Source of the DNA: JANNVZ01 sp031418455
Lineage (GTDB): Bacteria > Bacteroidota > Bacteroidia > Flavobacteriales_D > Sanyastnellaceae
Assembly: GCA_031418455.1 (NCBI GenBank)
Contig: JANOXJ010000173.1
Location: forward strand, 1 to 57,342
Reading direction: 5' to 3'
Length of the DNA: 57,342 bases
Every line of letters starts with the position of its first letter. Within the stretch, counting starts at the first letter, position 1. The translations under genes were made by a program, and so were the position numbers. The notes below the pieces were generated by a model. That model did not search any database and was not told the DNA's origin. It saw nothing but the letters and a program-made list of their open reading frames with translations. Below, in pieces: positions 1 to 9,985 of this stretch.

Positions 1-3000
1 TCAGGCACTTATCCTGTGGGAACTACCACAGTTACTTATACCGTAACTGATGCCAATAACAACTCTGCCACTTGCTCTATAACAGTGACTGTGGTGGACA
101 ACCAAAACCCAACCATTACTTGCCCTGCAAACATCACCATTGGTGCTGATGCAGGTGTGTGCACTGCTAATATTACTGTGCCTGCTCCTGTTGCTGCTGA
201 CAACTGTACGGTGGCTTCTATAGTTAACTCATTCAATGGAACAAACAATGCAAGTGGTGTGTACCCTAGTGGCACTACAAATGTGCTTTGGACTGTAACC
301 GATGGTGTAGGAAATACTGCTACTTGCACTATGACTGTTACTGTGAATGATGATGAAAACCCTGTTATCACTGCTTGTGCTGCCAACGTAAGCATTAATG
401 CAGATGCGGGCTCTTGCTCTGCCATTGTTACCAATGCTGCACTTGGAACACCAACAGCTAATGACAATTGCTTGATAGCTTCAATAACAAATAATCATTC
501 TTCTACAACATATCCTGTTGGAACAACTACAATAGTTTGGACAGTGACAGATGCTAGTGGTAACACTGCCACATGCTATCAAACAGTTACCGTTATTGAC
601 AATACAGCTCCTGTTATTACTTGTCCAGCACAGCAAATACTTGACCTTGGTGCAGCATGCTCAGCATCGTTACCTAATTATACTCCGCTTGCCACAGTGA
701 ATGATAACTGCACACCAAGTGCTTCTATAATAGTTACACAATCACCTGCCGCAGGCACTGTAGTTAGTGGCACAGGTGTTACTATAATTACTTTAACTGC
801 TACTGATGCCTCAGGCAATGATGATAGCTGCACTTTCAATGTAAATCTTGCTGATGTTACATCACCATTTATTATTTGCGGTGACGAAATTACTGCCTAT
901 GCCTTGGCCAACCAGGATTCTGCTTATGTAGATATAATAACACCAGATGTGAATGACAACTGTACCATTGCTACCATTATAAATAATGTAACCGGAACCA
1001 ATGATGCTTCAGCAAATTACCCAATAGGCACTACAATAATTGAATGGATAGCTACAGACCTTGCAAATAATGCAGACACATGCTACCAAACTATTATTGT
1101 TTTAGATGCCACACCACCAGCCATTGAATGCTCTAATGTAACTTTAAACAGCGACAGCCCCATTTGCGGAACACTAGTTAACTTAGGACAGCCTATTGTG
1201 CAAAGCAACACTGCTGTTACCTATTGGAATGACTACACCAATAGTGCGCAAGCTCCAAACGAAATATTTAATGTGGGCACTACCTATATTAATTGGACGG
1301 TTACTGACATATATGGTAACACAGCTTCTTGCACGGATTCAATAACTGTGATAGACAATGTTGATCCAGTTATATACTGCCAGGATACTTTATTCGTAAG
1401 CAGCCAAGCCGGGTTATGCGGTGCATTTATTCAAGTAGCCATTCCAGATGTTTTTGAAAACTGCTCAAACTCAAGTTTAATTAATACCCAAACAGGTGGT
1501 ACGGATGCTTCAGGAGTTTATCCAATAGGAACTACCATTATAACATGGATTGCATCAGATGCATCGTTCAACTTCGGATTCTGCGAGCAAGCAATAATTG
1601 TAGAAGATGCGATAACAACAACACTAAATTGCCTGGGTGACCAACAAGAAGCTCTGGATGCGAATGGTGAATTTGTGCTACCTAACTATTCTGACAGCAT
1701 AACATATACTGCAGACTGTCCGCTTACATTTACTCAATCACCTTCTGCAGGTAGTGTAATCACTACTGACACTCTTATAACTATTTATGCTGCTGAGTAT
1801 GGCATTGTAACAGATACGTGTTCATTCATGCTATTATTAAATGACATCATAAGTCCGGTAATAATTTGCCCTAACGACACCACGATAGCAAGTGATATTA
1901 ACAGTTGCGATGCTACCATTAACAACCTTGGAACACCTGTATATTCTGACAATAGCGGATTCGCTACAATAACAAATAATTACACGGGAACTACATTCCC
2001 AATTGGTACAACTTTGGTAACATGGACAGCTACTGATGCTAATGGTAACACATCATCATGTGTTCAAAACATAAATGTGGTAGATTCTCAGTTGCCACAA
2101 ATAATTTGTCCTTCAGATACTATTCTTGGAACTAATGTAGCTTGTTCTGCATGGATTGATTTTGAATTGCCAATTGTTTCAGACAATTGCTCGATAAATA
2201 CTTTCTATCATGATTACCAAGCAGCGCCATCGAGCTCAAGCTCAAGTGCGCTTTACGATTTGGGAATAACAAATATTACATGGACAGTAATAGACAATGC
2301 CAACAATACAAATACTTGTATTCAGCAAGTAACTGTGCAAGATGTTACAGCACCTACTTTTAATTGTTATAATGACACTATTATTTATCTTTCCAGTGGC
2401 ATCACTTCTGCACAGGTAAACTTCCCAACTCTATTCCCTAATGACAATTGTTCAGTTGATATATTCACAAATGACTATAACAACTCATTCAACCCTAGCG
2501 GAGTATATAATTTAGGAAATACTATTGTTAACTGGACAATAACTGATGACTCAGGTAACACATATAATTGTGAGCATAATGTATTGTTAGTAGATGCCAC
2601 ACCACCAACTATTGAATGTTCTAATGTAACTTTATACAGCGACAGCACCAATTGTGGAACCCTTGTTAATTTAGGACAGCCTATTGTACAAAGTAACACT
2701 GCTGTTACCTATTGGAACGACTACACTAATTCATCGCAAGCTCCAAACGAGATATTTAATGTAGGCACTACCTATATTAATTGGACGGTTACTGATATAT
2801 ATGGAGGCACAGCATCTTGTGCGGATACAATAACTGTGATAGACAATATAAATCCAGTCATATATTGCCAGGATACTTTAATCGCAAGCAGCCAAGCCGG
2901 GTTATGTGGTGCCTATATTCAAGTAGCCATTCCAGATGTTTTTGAAAATTGCTCAAACTCAAGTTTAATTAATACCTTCACAAGCGGAACAGTTGCTTCA

Positions 3001-5526
3001 GGAATTTATCCTTTAGGTATCACCACTATATCTTGGATTGCATCGGATGCATCGTTCAACTTTGGATTCTGCGAGCAGGTAATAATTGTGGAAGATGCGA
3101 TAATCACATCGCTAAATTGTATGGGTGACCAGCAAGAGGCTCTGGATGCGAATGGCGAATTTGTGCTACCTAACTATTCTGATAGCATTACATATACTGC
3201 AGACTGTCCGCTTACATTAACTCAATCGCCTTCTGCAGGAAGTGTAATAACTACTGACACTCTTATCACTATTTATGCTGCTGAGTATGGCATTGTAACA
3301 GACTCTTGCACGTTTATATTAACTGTTGCAGATACAGACGCTCCGCAGTTTGCTTGTCCTATTGATACCATTACATATTACACCAATGAAAACTGTGAAT
3401 TCGTAATTGGCAATCAAACGAGCCTTATAGACTCTGCCACAATAGTAGAAAATGCAGAATATACCATTCACCAATTGCCAAATGCAGATTCAATAACAAC
3501 TAATATTTCTGAAGTATTGTTCTGGATAGAAGATGAATTTGGAAATGTTAGTGACACGTGCCACATACCTGTATTGGTTATAGATACCATAGCACCGGTT
3601 GTTGTTTCAAGTCCTACTGAATACCAAGTTTATTTAAATGAAAACTGCCAATATTTGGCACCTGATTTTTCTACCATTATTTCAACTATTGACAATTGTG
3701 GTAATGTTTATTCTATAGGTCAAACTCCTGCAACCAATTCAATAATCTCAGAGGTTGGTTCTACAAATGCCAGCTACACTGTAGAAGATGAAAGTGGCAA
3801 CATTACAACCATAAATTTCATACTATCTGTTGCAGACACTACTGCTCCTGTTATCATATTCAGTAATGAAATTCAGTTGGAAGTAAACAACAATTGTGTA
3901 GCGTTTATTCCAGATTATTCGGCAGCAGCAAACTATAATGATTGCAGCACTGCTACGGTTACTCAATCATCCAGCATTGGTGCTTTGAGCCAGGGAGAAT
4001 CTACCATTATCACGCTTACCGCAACAGATATATATGGTAACACCAGCACCCAAGAAGTGCTTGTAACCGCCATAGATGCCACTGCACCAACCATTATGCA
4101 ATTGCCTGATACTACAATTACATTATCATTTGGTGTATGCGATGTGGCGTATGAAATAAATAATGCAGGAGCAGCTGACAACTGCGACAACTCGCCTACC
4201 ATAGAAATAGTAGACAACCCAGCAACATACTCGCCAGGTATATACACTATAGAATATTATGCAGTAGATGACAGCGGCAATTCAAGCGACACATTGAGTT
4301 TCACTTTAGAAATAATAGACAACAATGCACCAGTATTTATACCGCTTGATAATAACTATTACACTACATGCGATATCAATTTCGACTATCCTGACATGTA
4401 TGCAGTAATTTGCGGTGGTGAGGTGATAATGGCTACCGATATTAGTGCACCCTTGACACTAGGAAATAATACCATACAGTATTTGGCTACAGCTCCAAAC
4501 GGCATATCGGCCATATACACCTACACAGTAAATGTGATAGAGTTGCCAACTGTGTACTGGGTAGTACCTGCAACCATTTGTTACAATGCTGAGCCAATAA
4601 ATCTGGATGCTACAACTACATCTGAATATACTATAAGCGTTGAAATCAATGGTACAAACACAGTGCTTGCAGGTAATACCTTAAATCCATTGGATTACGC
4701 TGTTGGTAGCTACACCCTAATATTGGATGTAATATCAGACACGTGCTCTGCGGATATTACCAACACCATAAATATTATTTCAGGTCCACAATTTGTGATA
4801 GCCGAAGATTCTATAGCAACTTGTACTAATGAAGCAAGCACACTCTATAATGCTGCCAACTCAGATGTAACCTGGAATACTCCTGCTGAAGTAGTGGCTA
4901 CTTACACCAACAATGAGGTGACATTTAGCTCCAACATATATGGCAGTTATTTAATAACGGCTATAGCAGATGACAACGGCTGTACCAGCACCGACAGTAT
5001 TTACGTTACATTCTGGGAACAGCCTCAAGTGCCTTATGCAGGTCCTGATGAGGAGCTCCATTTAGTAGGAGAATTTATTACCCAAGGCGAATACTCAGGT
5101 GTAGGCACATACACCTGGAACACTATATCAGGCAATGGAAATATTGCTGACGAAAATGAATTAATAACTGTAGTAACCGAACTTGAAACAGGTAACAATA
5201 TTTTCACTTTAGTAGTATCAAATGGAATATGCACAGCGGCTGATACAGTAATAATAAACTTAAATGGTTTGGTTATTCCAACCGGTTTCTCGCCTAACAA
5301 TGATGGAGTGAATGACAACTTCGAAATTGCCGGAATTGACATGACTGAAAAAGCCCTTCTTGAGGTATATAACCGTTGGGGGCAATTAATTTATAAATCA
5401 ACCAAATACACCAACGATTGGAATGCTCGCAATATGCAAAATGAATTGTTGCCTGATGATACTTACTTCTATGAGCTAACAATTGATGAGAATAAGTATC
5501 AGGGATTTGTGATAATAAAGAGATAA
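1..5526 (+). CDS. HYR-repeat surface protein, T9SS type B sorting domain (5' partial)
   Basis: The frame is open from base 1, so the true start lies left of the window. The visible 1842 codons hold about 17 HYR (Ig-like, hyalin repeat) modules of roughly 80 residues. Each module starts with a D-x3-P-x-I-x-C pattern and ends with a GTT..W/Y-TVTD-x-GN...C pattern. The last ~85 residues (SPNNDGVNDNF, then YNRWGQLIY, ending in IIKR) match the gliding motility-associated C-terminal domain (CHU_C), the T9SS type B signal. The protein should therefore be exported across the outer membrane and held at or released from the surface, probably as an adhesin or matrix protein. It sits 2 bp from a PorP/SprF gene, as SprB-type adhesins often do. 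A three-module block is duplicated internally (see repeats). The ligand is unknown. Confidence 0.92.
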   Translation, partial: SGTYPVGTTTVTYTVTDANNNSATCSITVTVVDNQNPTITCPANITIGADAGVCTANITVPAPVAADNCTVASIVNSFNGTNNASGVYPSGTTNVLWTVTDGVGNTATCTMTVTVNDDENPVITACAANVSINADAGSCSAIVTNAALGTPTANDNCLIASITNNHSSTTYPVGTTTIVWTVTDASGNTATCYQTVTVIDNTAPVITCPAQQILDLGAACSASLPNYTPLATVNDNCTPSASIIVTQSPAAGTVVSGTGVTIITLTATDASGNDDSCTFNVNLADVTSPFIICGDEITAYALANQDSAYVDIITPDVNDNCTIATIINNVTGTNDASANYPIGTTIIEWIATDLANNADTCYQTIIVLDATPPAIECSNVTLNSDSPICGTLVNLGQPIVQSNTAVTYWNDYTNSAQAPNEIFNVGTTYINWTVTDIYGNTASCTDSITVIDNVDPVIYCQDTLFVSSQAGLCGAFIQVAIPDVFENCSNSSLINTQTGGTDASGVYPIGTTIITWIASDASFNFGFCEQAIIVEDAITTTLNCLGDQQEALDANGEFVLPNYSDSITYTADCPLTFTQSPSAGSVITTDTLITIYAAEYGIVTDTCSFMLLLNDIISPVIICPNDTTIASDINSCDATINNLGTPVYSDNSGFATITNNYTGTTFPIGTTLVTWTATDANGNTSSCVQNINVVDSQLPQIICPSDTILGTNVACSAWIDFELPIVSDNCSINTFYHDYQAAPSSSSSSALYDLGITNITWTVIDNANNTNTCIQQVTVQDVTAPTFNCYNDTIIYLSSGITSAQVNFPTLFPNDNCSVDIFTNDYNNSFNPSGVYNLGNTIVNWTITDDSGNTYNCEHNVLLVDATPPTIECSNVTLYSDSTNCGTLVNLGQPIVQSNTAVTYWNDYTNSSQAPNEIFNVGTTYINWTVTDIYGGTASCADTITVIDNINPVIYCQDTLIASSQAGLCGAYIQVAIPDVFENCSNSSLINTFTSGTVASGIYPLGITTISWIASDASFNFGFCEQVIIVEDAIITSLNCMGDQQEALDANGEFVLPNYSDSITYTADCPLTLTQSPSAGSVITTDTLITIYAAEYGIVTDSCTFILTVADTDAPQFACPIDTITYYTNENCEFVIGNQTSLIDSATIVENAEYTIHQLPNADSITTNISEVLFWIEDEFGNVSDTCHIPVLVIDTIAPVVVSSPTEYQVYLNENCQYLAPDFSTIISTIDNCGNVYSIGQTPATNSIISEVGSTNASYTVEDESGNITTINFILSVADTTAPVIIFSNEIQLEVNNNCVAFIPDYSAAANYNDCSTATVTQSSSIGALSQGESTIITLTATDIYGNTSTQEVLVTAIDATAPTIMQLPDTTITLSFGVCDVAYEINNAGAADNCDNSPTIEIVDNPATYSPGIYTIEYYAVDDSGNSSDTLSFTLEIIDNNAPVFIPLDNNYYTTCDINFDYPDMYAVICGGEVIMATDISAPLTLGNNTIQYLATAPNGISAIYTYTVNVIELPTVYWVVPATICYNAEPINLDATTTSEYTISVEINGTNTVLAGNTLNPLDYAVGSYTLILDVISDTCSADITNTINIISGPQFVIAEDSIATCTNEASTLYNAANSDVTWNTPAEVVATYTNNEVTFSSNIYGSYLITAIADDNGCTSTDSIYVTFWEQPQVPYAGPDEELHLVGEFITQGEYSGVGTYTWNTISGNGNIADENELITVVTELETGNNIFTLVVSNGICTAADTVIINLNGLVIPTGFSPNNDGVNDNFEIAGIDMTEKALLEVYNRWGQLIYKSTKYTNDWNARNMQNELLPDDTYFYELTIDENKYQGFVIIKR
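1105..1814 (+). repeat. Internal direct repeat, copy 1 (HYR block)
   Basis: This ~710 bp segment encodes three consecutive HYR-type modules and recurs at 2593-3302. The offset is exactly 1488 bp (496 codons) at both ends with no net indel. By eye the two copies are roughly 90% identical, with many synonymous changes, so the duplication is not very recent. Confidence 0.9.
2593..3302 (+). repeat. Internal direct repeat, copy 2 (HYR block)
   Basis: Second copy of the three-module block at 1105-1814, in the same frame. Both copies begin at the codons for DATPP and end in the codons for AAEYGIVTD. Sequence identity falls away immediately outside these limits. Confidence 0.9.
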
Positions 5527-5528
5527 AT

Positions 5529-6449
5529 ATGAATAAATATATTCTATTAGCGCTTATAACATTGCTCTTGTCAAACAAGGGCTTTGCACAATTTTTTCCG
5601 CAACAAAGTCTTTACGCTTTCAATTCTTTGCCAATAAATGGCGCTGCTGCCGGTAAAGATGATGCCCTTAGTTTTACCTTAAGCAACCGCACTATGTGGC
5701 GAGGTGTGGCAGGTGCCCCAAAAACACAATATGTAAACATTCATATGCCACTTAAGAATGAAAGCTTTGCAGTGGGACTTCAGGTAATGAATGACAAAAT
5801 TGGGGTGACACACAGAACAGGTGTATTTGGCACAGGGGTATATAGACTGTCATTAAACAATAAAGGGAAACTGGCATTTGGACTTACAGCTGGTATGATA
5901 AGCAACGTGAACCTTTGGAGTGATGTTGTAACCACAACCAACGGTGACCAATCTTTTGAATCAGGTAATATTGCTTATTGGCTTCCAAATTTCGGTGCCA
6001 GTATCTATTATCACGACAAACTAACGTTTGTCGGACTATCCATACCTGAACTTTTAACTGAAACATATGCGGGTGGTGGCGAGTATAAGGTGGATCATGA
6101 AATGAGTAATTACTCCATACACTTAATGGGAGGAAGAACTTTTAACATTAACAAAGAAGTATATGTGAGACCCACTGCTTTACTTAAATATCATGCTCGT
6201 AGCGGCCCGCAGGCTGACTTAACGGCTATGGCAGGCCATAATAAATTTGGAGAAATCGGAATTACGTTTCGTCCGAAGCAAGCCATGGTGCTGTTGATGC
6301 AGGCCAGAGTGAACGAGCAATTAAAAATAGCCTATGGCTATGATTTGGTATTTGGCACTTTAAGTAAATATGAGCGGGGCACACATGAAATTGCATTAAC
6401 ATACACACTACTATATAGAAGCAATGCGCCCAATACGCATTTCTACTAA
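5529..6449 (+). CDS. PorP/SprF family T9SS outer membrane protein
   Basis: A 306-residue protein with a signal peptide (hydrophobic residues 4-17, cleavage near GFA-Q) and a beta-rich body. The N-terminal part reads like the PorP/SprF family: YAFNSLPINGAAAGKDD, then an SNRTMWRGVAGAP segment corresponding to the family's R.QW pattern, then alternating strands typical of an outer membrane barrel. In Flavobacterium, SprF is needed to secrete or attach its neighbour SprB. The same arrangement here, starting 2 bp after a type B cargo gene, suggests a dedicated partner for the HYR protein. The start is the ATG directly after the HYR stop, so translational coupling is likely. Confidence 0.88.
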   Translation: MNKYILLALITLLLSNKGFAQFFPQQSLYAFNSLPINGAAAGKDDALSFTLSNRTMWRGVAGAPKTQYVNIHMPLKNESFAVGLQVMNDKIGVTHRTGVFGTGVYRLSLNNKGKLAFGLTAGMISNVNLWSDVVTTTNGDQSFESGNIAYWLPNFGASIYYHDKLTFVGLSIPELLTETYAGGGEYKVDHEMSNYSIHLMGGRTFNINKEVYVRPTALLKYHARSGPQADLTAMAGHNKFGEIGITFRPKQAMVLLMQARVNEQLKIAYGYDLVFGTLSKYERGTHEIALTYTLLYRSNAPNTHFY

Positions 6450-6455
6450 TTAGAA

Positions 6456-8645
6456 ATGAGATTTGTCCACCTTATATCACTGCTTTTCATTGCGGCATGC
6501 AACAGCCATAGTACTGCCCAAACTTTTGAACTCACTCCGTTAAAATGCAATTCTAAATACAACGATTTTGCAGCCATCACTTATTCTGATGGAATTATTT
6601 TCTGTAGCGACCGACCTAATAATATTGCCATACAATATTTAGATGCTGAAAATAATACACCCACTAAACTTTACATTGCTGACAACCCTAATAAAGGCAG
6701 TGCCAGACTCTTTACAGCCTCCATTACCACAAAAATGAACGAAGGTCCTGGATGCTTTAATGCAAATCTTGATCAATTTTACTACACTGGTACCATATGC
6801 TCTCCGGAGGACAAAAGAGTTCGTCACCTTGGCATTTTCATTTCTGAGCTTAACGGCAATGAGTGGACATCGCCCAAGAGTTTTGAATACAACTCGCCAG
6901 ATAGTGCTTATAGCATAGCGCATCCTACTCTGAGTCATGATGGCAAAACACTTTATTTCACATCAGATATGGATGGTGGCTTTGGGAGCAAAGATTTATA
7001 TAAATGCGAACTAACCTCCAGTGGTTGGGGTAAGCCCGAAAACCTAGGCGCTGCAATCAATACAAAACATGCCGAAATTTTTCCGTTTATAACTCAAGAT
7101 GGCAAGCAAATGTATTTTGCCTCTGCGCGCGATAGCGGCACTGGCTTAGATATATACAAATCTGAATGGATTAATGGTAAATGGCAAGCACCGGTTAAAC
7201 TAGAGGAGCCCATAAATAGTGATCGCGATGACTTTGCTTTTGTAATAAATCCTGATGCTACCACAGGCTATATTACATCTAATAGAAACGGAAAGAATGA
7301 CGAACTTTATTCATTCAATCTTAACTATCCGCTTTTTGAGGGCTGCCCCCCAGCTGAGTTACCTACGTTTTGCTACTTGTTTGAAGAATTAAATATAGTG
7401 CCTAACGACTCTATGCCTATGACATTCGAGTGGGAATTTGGCGATGGCACCACTGGTGGAGGTCTTACTGCAGAACACTGTTACGAAGCTTTTGGCGAAT
7501 ATCATATAGGATTAAATGTTTATGATTCCAGAACAAAAGCCAAATTCGCCCGTGTATCCGAGGTAGATATTTCAATAGAAAAATCTCCATTTCCTTTTAT
7601 AACTTCTGCAGATACCTCTATGGTAGCGCAAGCCATAAAATTCACTCCTGAAGGAACAGATATTGAAAATTTCAACATAGAAAACTACTACTGGGATTTT
7701 GGTGATGGCTCGCGCGATATAGGACATGATGTAGCTCATACATACCAAGAGCCCGGTATTTATACTGTGCAAATAGGATTAATAGGAAAACTAGCCGATA
7801 GTGGAGTGGAAGAAAAACGATGCGCCACTAAAAAAATAACTGTAGGCACAGCTTCACAAATTGCGGCACTTTCCAATAGCACTGAGGACGATGAACCCCA
7901 AGAATCTGTGCTTCATAATGATATGATTTTTAATGATAATGACTCCATTCAAAAATTAACCTACGCCCCTGACTCATCTATATATTATGTTCAATTCAAA
8001 GAAAGTGCTGTGCCTATTCCATTAGAAGACGAATATTTTGATAATGTGATATATGAAATAACAGAAAGGTATGAAGCTAAAGACACTCTCTACAAATATT
8101 CCGTGGGCAATACAAACAATGTTGGTGAATTGCTCAAAATGCAAAAAGACCTTAAAGAAAATGGTTATGAAGCTGCGTTAATACGCCAGGAAAAAACAGA
8201 AGAGTTTAATAACACCACCACCCGCAAATGGTGGTTTATGCCAGACTCTATAAATTCTGCCGTAAACAATCATATAAATAAGTTTAGCGATATAAGATTT
8301 AATCTGAACGCATATCAGATACAGCCAGAATCATTTGACAAACTATCTTACGTAGCCCAAATACTGCTTCAAGAACCTAGCTTTACCTTACGCATTATGG
8401 CCCATACTGATAGTGTAGGCACGGCCGAAAACAACTTAAAACTCTCTCAATCCAGGGCGCAGGCCGTTGTTGATTTTCTTGCAAACAAAGGCATAAGTAA
8501 AGACCGACTAATAGCTGAAGGATATGGTGAAAATGTTCCGATAGCGAGCAATGCAGATGAATTGGGCCGCTCCAAAAACCGTAGGGTATCGTTTGAAGTA
8601 ATAAACAACTTAGGCCCTCTGGACAAGCCTAAACGCTCTAAATAG
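6456..8645 (+). CDS. OmpA-family protein with PD40 and PKD domains
   Basis: 729 residues, with an N-terminal signal (a Cys near residue 15 might be a lipobox). It has PD40/WD40-like beta-propeller strands at about residues 40-300 (e.g. SHDGKTLYFTSDMDGGFG, TQDGKQMYFASARDSG). Two PKD domains follow at about 320-365 and 405-455, each with a WEFGDG or WDFGDG core. A SPOR-like stretch lies near 540-590 (YKYSVGNTNN..ELLKMQ). The C-terminal OmpA peptidoglycan-binding domain is at about 625-722 (AHTDSVG...LSQSRAQAVVDFL...GYGE...NRRV). This architecture is common beside PorP/SprF genes and probably anchors the secreted complex to the cell wall. It lies 6 bp after the PorP/SprF gene, in one operon with the HYR gene. 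Confidence 0.9.
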   Translation: MRFVHLISLLFIAACNSHSTAQTFELTPLKCNSKYNDFAAITYSDGIIFCSDRPNNIAIQYLDAENNTPTKLYIADNPNKGSARLFTASITTKMNEGPGCFNANLDQFYYTGTICSPEDKRVRHLGIFISELNGNEWTSPKSFEYNSPDSAYSIAHPTLSHDGKTLYFTSDMDGGFGSKDLYKCELTSSGWGKPENLGAAINTKHAEIFPFITQDGKQMYFASARDSGTGLDIYKSEWINGKWQAPVKLEEPINSDRDDFAFVINPDATTGYITSNRNGKNDELYSFNLNYPLFEGCPPAELPTFCYLFEELNIVPNDSMPMTFEWEFGDGTTGGGLTAEHCYEAFGEYHIGLNVYDSRTKAKFARVSEVDISIEKSPFPFITSADTSMVAQAIKFTPEGTDIENFNIENYYWDFGDGSRDIGHDVAHTYQEPGIYTVQIGLIGKLADSGVEEKRCATKKITVGTASQIAALSNSTEDDEPQESVLHNDMIFNDNDSIQKLTYAPDSSIYYVQFKESAVPIPLEDEYFDNVIYEITERYEAKDTLYKYSVGNTNNVGELLKMQKDLKENGYEAALIRQEKTEEFNNTTTRKWWFMPDSINSAVNNHINKFSDIRFNLNAYQIQPESFDKLSYVAQILLQEPSFTLRIMAHTDSVGTAENNLKLSQSRAQAVVDFLANKGISKDRLIAEGYGENVPIASNADELGRSKNRRVSFEVINNLGPLDKPKRSK

Positions 8646-8962
8646 TATAATTTATTTGGGTTAAAGAAACCTCTTGCAGCGTTATGCGTTGAAGGACTAT
8701 GTAATTCCATTTTTTTTCAATTAACCCTATGAATGTTAAGCCACCCTATGAACTCTCAAATTAGATTTATTTCTTTCTTAAAAATCTTATAGTGTTTTAG
8801 TGTGTTTGGCACAATATTCATACTGCAATGGTTATTGATTTACACTATGCTTTACTTAAAAAAAAGCGGAGCTTAGTGCAAATGGTTAACTGAAAAAAAA
8901 ACTAAAACAACTAACACTTGCGAAACTTCATTGCTTGCAATGAATAGCTCGCTCAAACTGAC
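8646..8962. other. Intergenic, 317 bp, no gene seen
   Basis: AT-rich gap between the OmpA-family gene and the next rightward operon. I saw no convincing ORF, no strong terminator hairpin and no exact TAnnTTTG box. It presumably holds the promoter of the 8963-13117 gene pair. Confidence 0.5.
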
Positions 8963-9976
8963 ATGACTAAAGTATTCATTCATCACAAGGCTCTATCCTT
9001 TGCAAAACAAATTGCATTGGCTACCATCTTAATTGTTTGCAACAATAGAGGCATAGCACAACCAGTGCCGGCATCAGACGAGAACATTCCGTTCCTGGTA
9101 ACGTTTGGCAAAGAATCTGCAACAAAATGGGGCGATGATGATTTCTGTCAGGTATTTTTTTTTAAGATAAAAAAAGACTACAACCAGCCAATATATCTGC
9201 GTGTATTTGATCCTGACTGTGGCGGCCAACATGACGAAATGAACACCGACTTTAACACTATGATGAAATACAGTGTGTATGGCGGTACAGGCTGCATTAC
9301 CAATCCAGAGGCCATAGGCACAGACCCAAAAGGTGGATATGACAGTGGTAACATGTTAGCCACTAAAACATTTGGTAGCAAACCTGAGTATGATAATGGA
9401 TGGTACACCTTTGGGCCTTTTAATCCAAGTGAAGGTGAATTCTCAGCCAAATATGGTGGCTATATTTTTAAAGTAATATGCCAAGGCATAAAAGGCGATG
9501 ATGGCAACTTATATAGATATTACATGAGCAGCAATGCAGAAAAAAACGTATCTATAGAGGGTGGCAACGCTTTTACTTTCGAATACACTTTTCGCTTGCA
9601 CAAAGAATCCTATCAAACCTCACACATATATCCTTACATAGATGACAAGGTAATTTCAGTAGAACAAAGAAACTTTGACTGGGATAGTGATGGTTATATA
9701 AAAATATGCTCCATAGCCACCCTGGGCGATGATGTAGCCCTCAGTGGTGACAATAACTGGAGCACAAGTGTGTATAAAATAAAAGAAAAAGAGAGAGGCA
9801 AGTCGCTTGACATTCAGTTTACGAAAGATGCTACTCAGAAAGTAAACAACAATAACGTTGTATTTTCTATCAGAAATCAATATGGAGAACTATTACCATT
9901 CTTTGTAGTGCCTATAGGTGGTGTACCTAAATACGAAGGCAATGCCAAAGTAACTAAAGTTATTCCTAAGAAGTAA
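8963..9976 (+). CDS. Secreted protein of unknown function
   Basis: 337 residues, not recognised. A long signal region (residues 1-33, hydrophobic ALATILIVC, probable cleavage after GIAQ) implies export. The mature part is rich in Gly, Asp and aromatic residues and looks all-beta (e.g. PIYLRVFDPDCGGQHDEMN, GNAFTFEYTFRL). It has no T9SS sorting domain at the C-terminus, which ends KVIPKK. It is 9 bp upstream of the sensor phosphatase gene and surely co-transcribed with it. A ligand-binding or periplasmic partner of that sensor is a reasonable inference but is not shown by the sequence. Confidence 0.8.
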   Translation: MTKVFIHHKALSFAKQIALATILIVCNNRGIAQPVPASDENIPFLVTFGKESATKWGDDDFCQVFFFKIKKDYNQPIYLRVFDPDCGGQHDEMNTDFNTMMKYSVYGGTGCITNPEAIGTDPKGGYDSGNMLATKTFGSKPEYDNGWYTFGPFNPSEGEFSAKYGGYIFKVICQGIKGDDGNLYRYYMSSNAEKNVSIEGGNAFTFEYTFRLHKESYQTSHIYPYIDDKVISVEQRNFDWDSDGYIKICSIATLGDDVALSGDNNWSTSVYKIKEKERGKSLDIQFTKDATQKVNNNNVVFSIRNQYGELLPFFVVPIGGVPKYEGNAKVTKVIPKK

Positions 9977-9985
9977 TATCACTTT

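Noticed and set aside
36..467. Leftward 143-codon ORF inside the HYR gene
   Set aside because: Antisense shadow of the HYR repeats; Val/Ala/Thr-rich as the complement of Thr/Asn codons.
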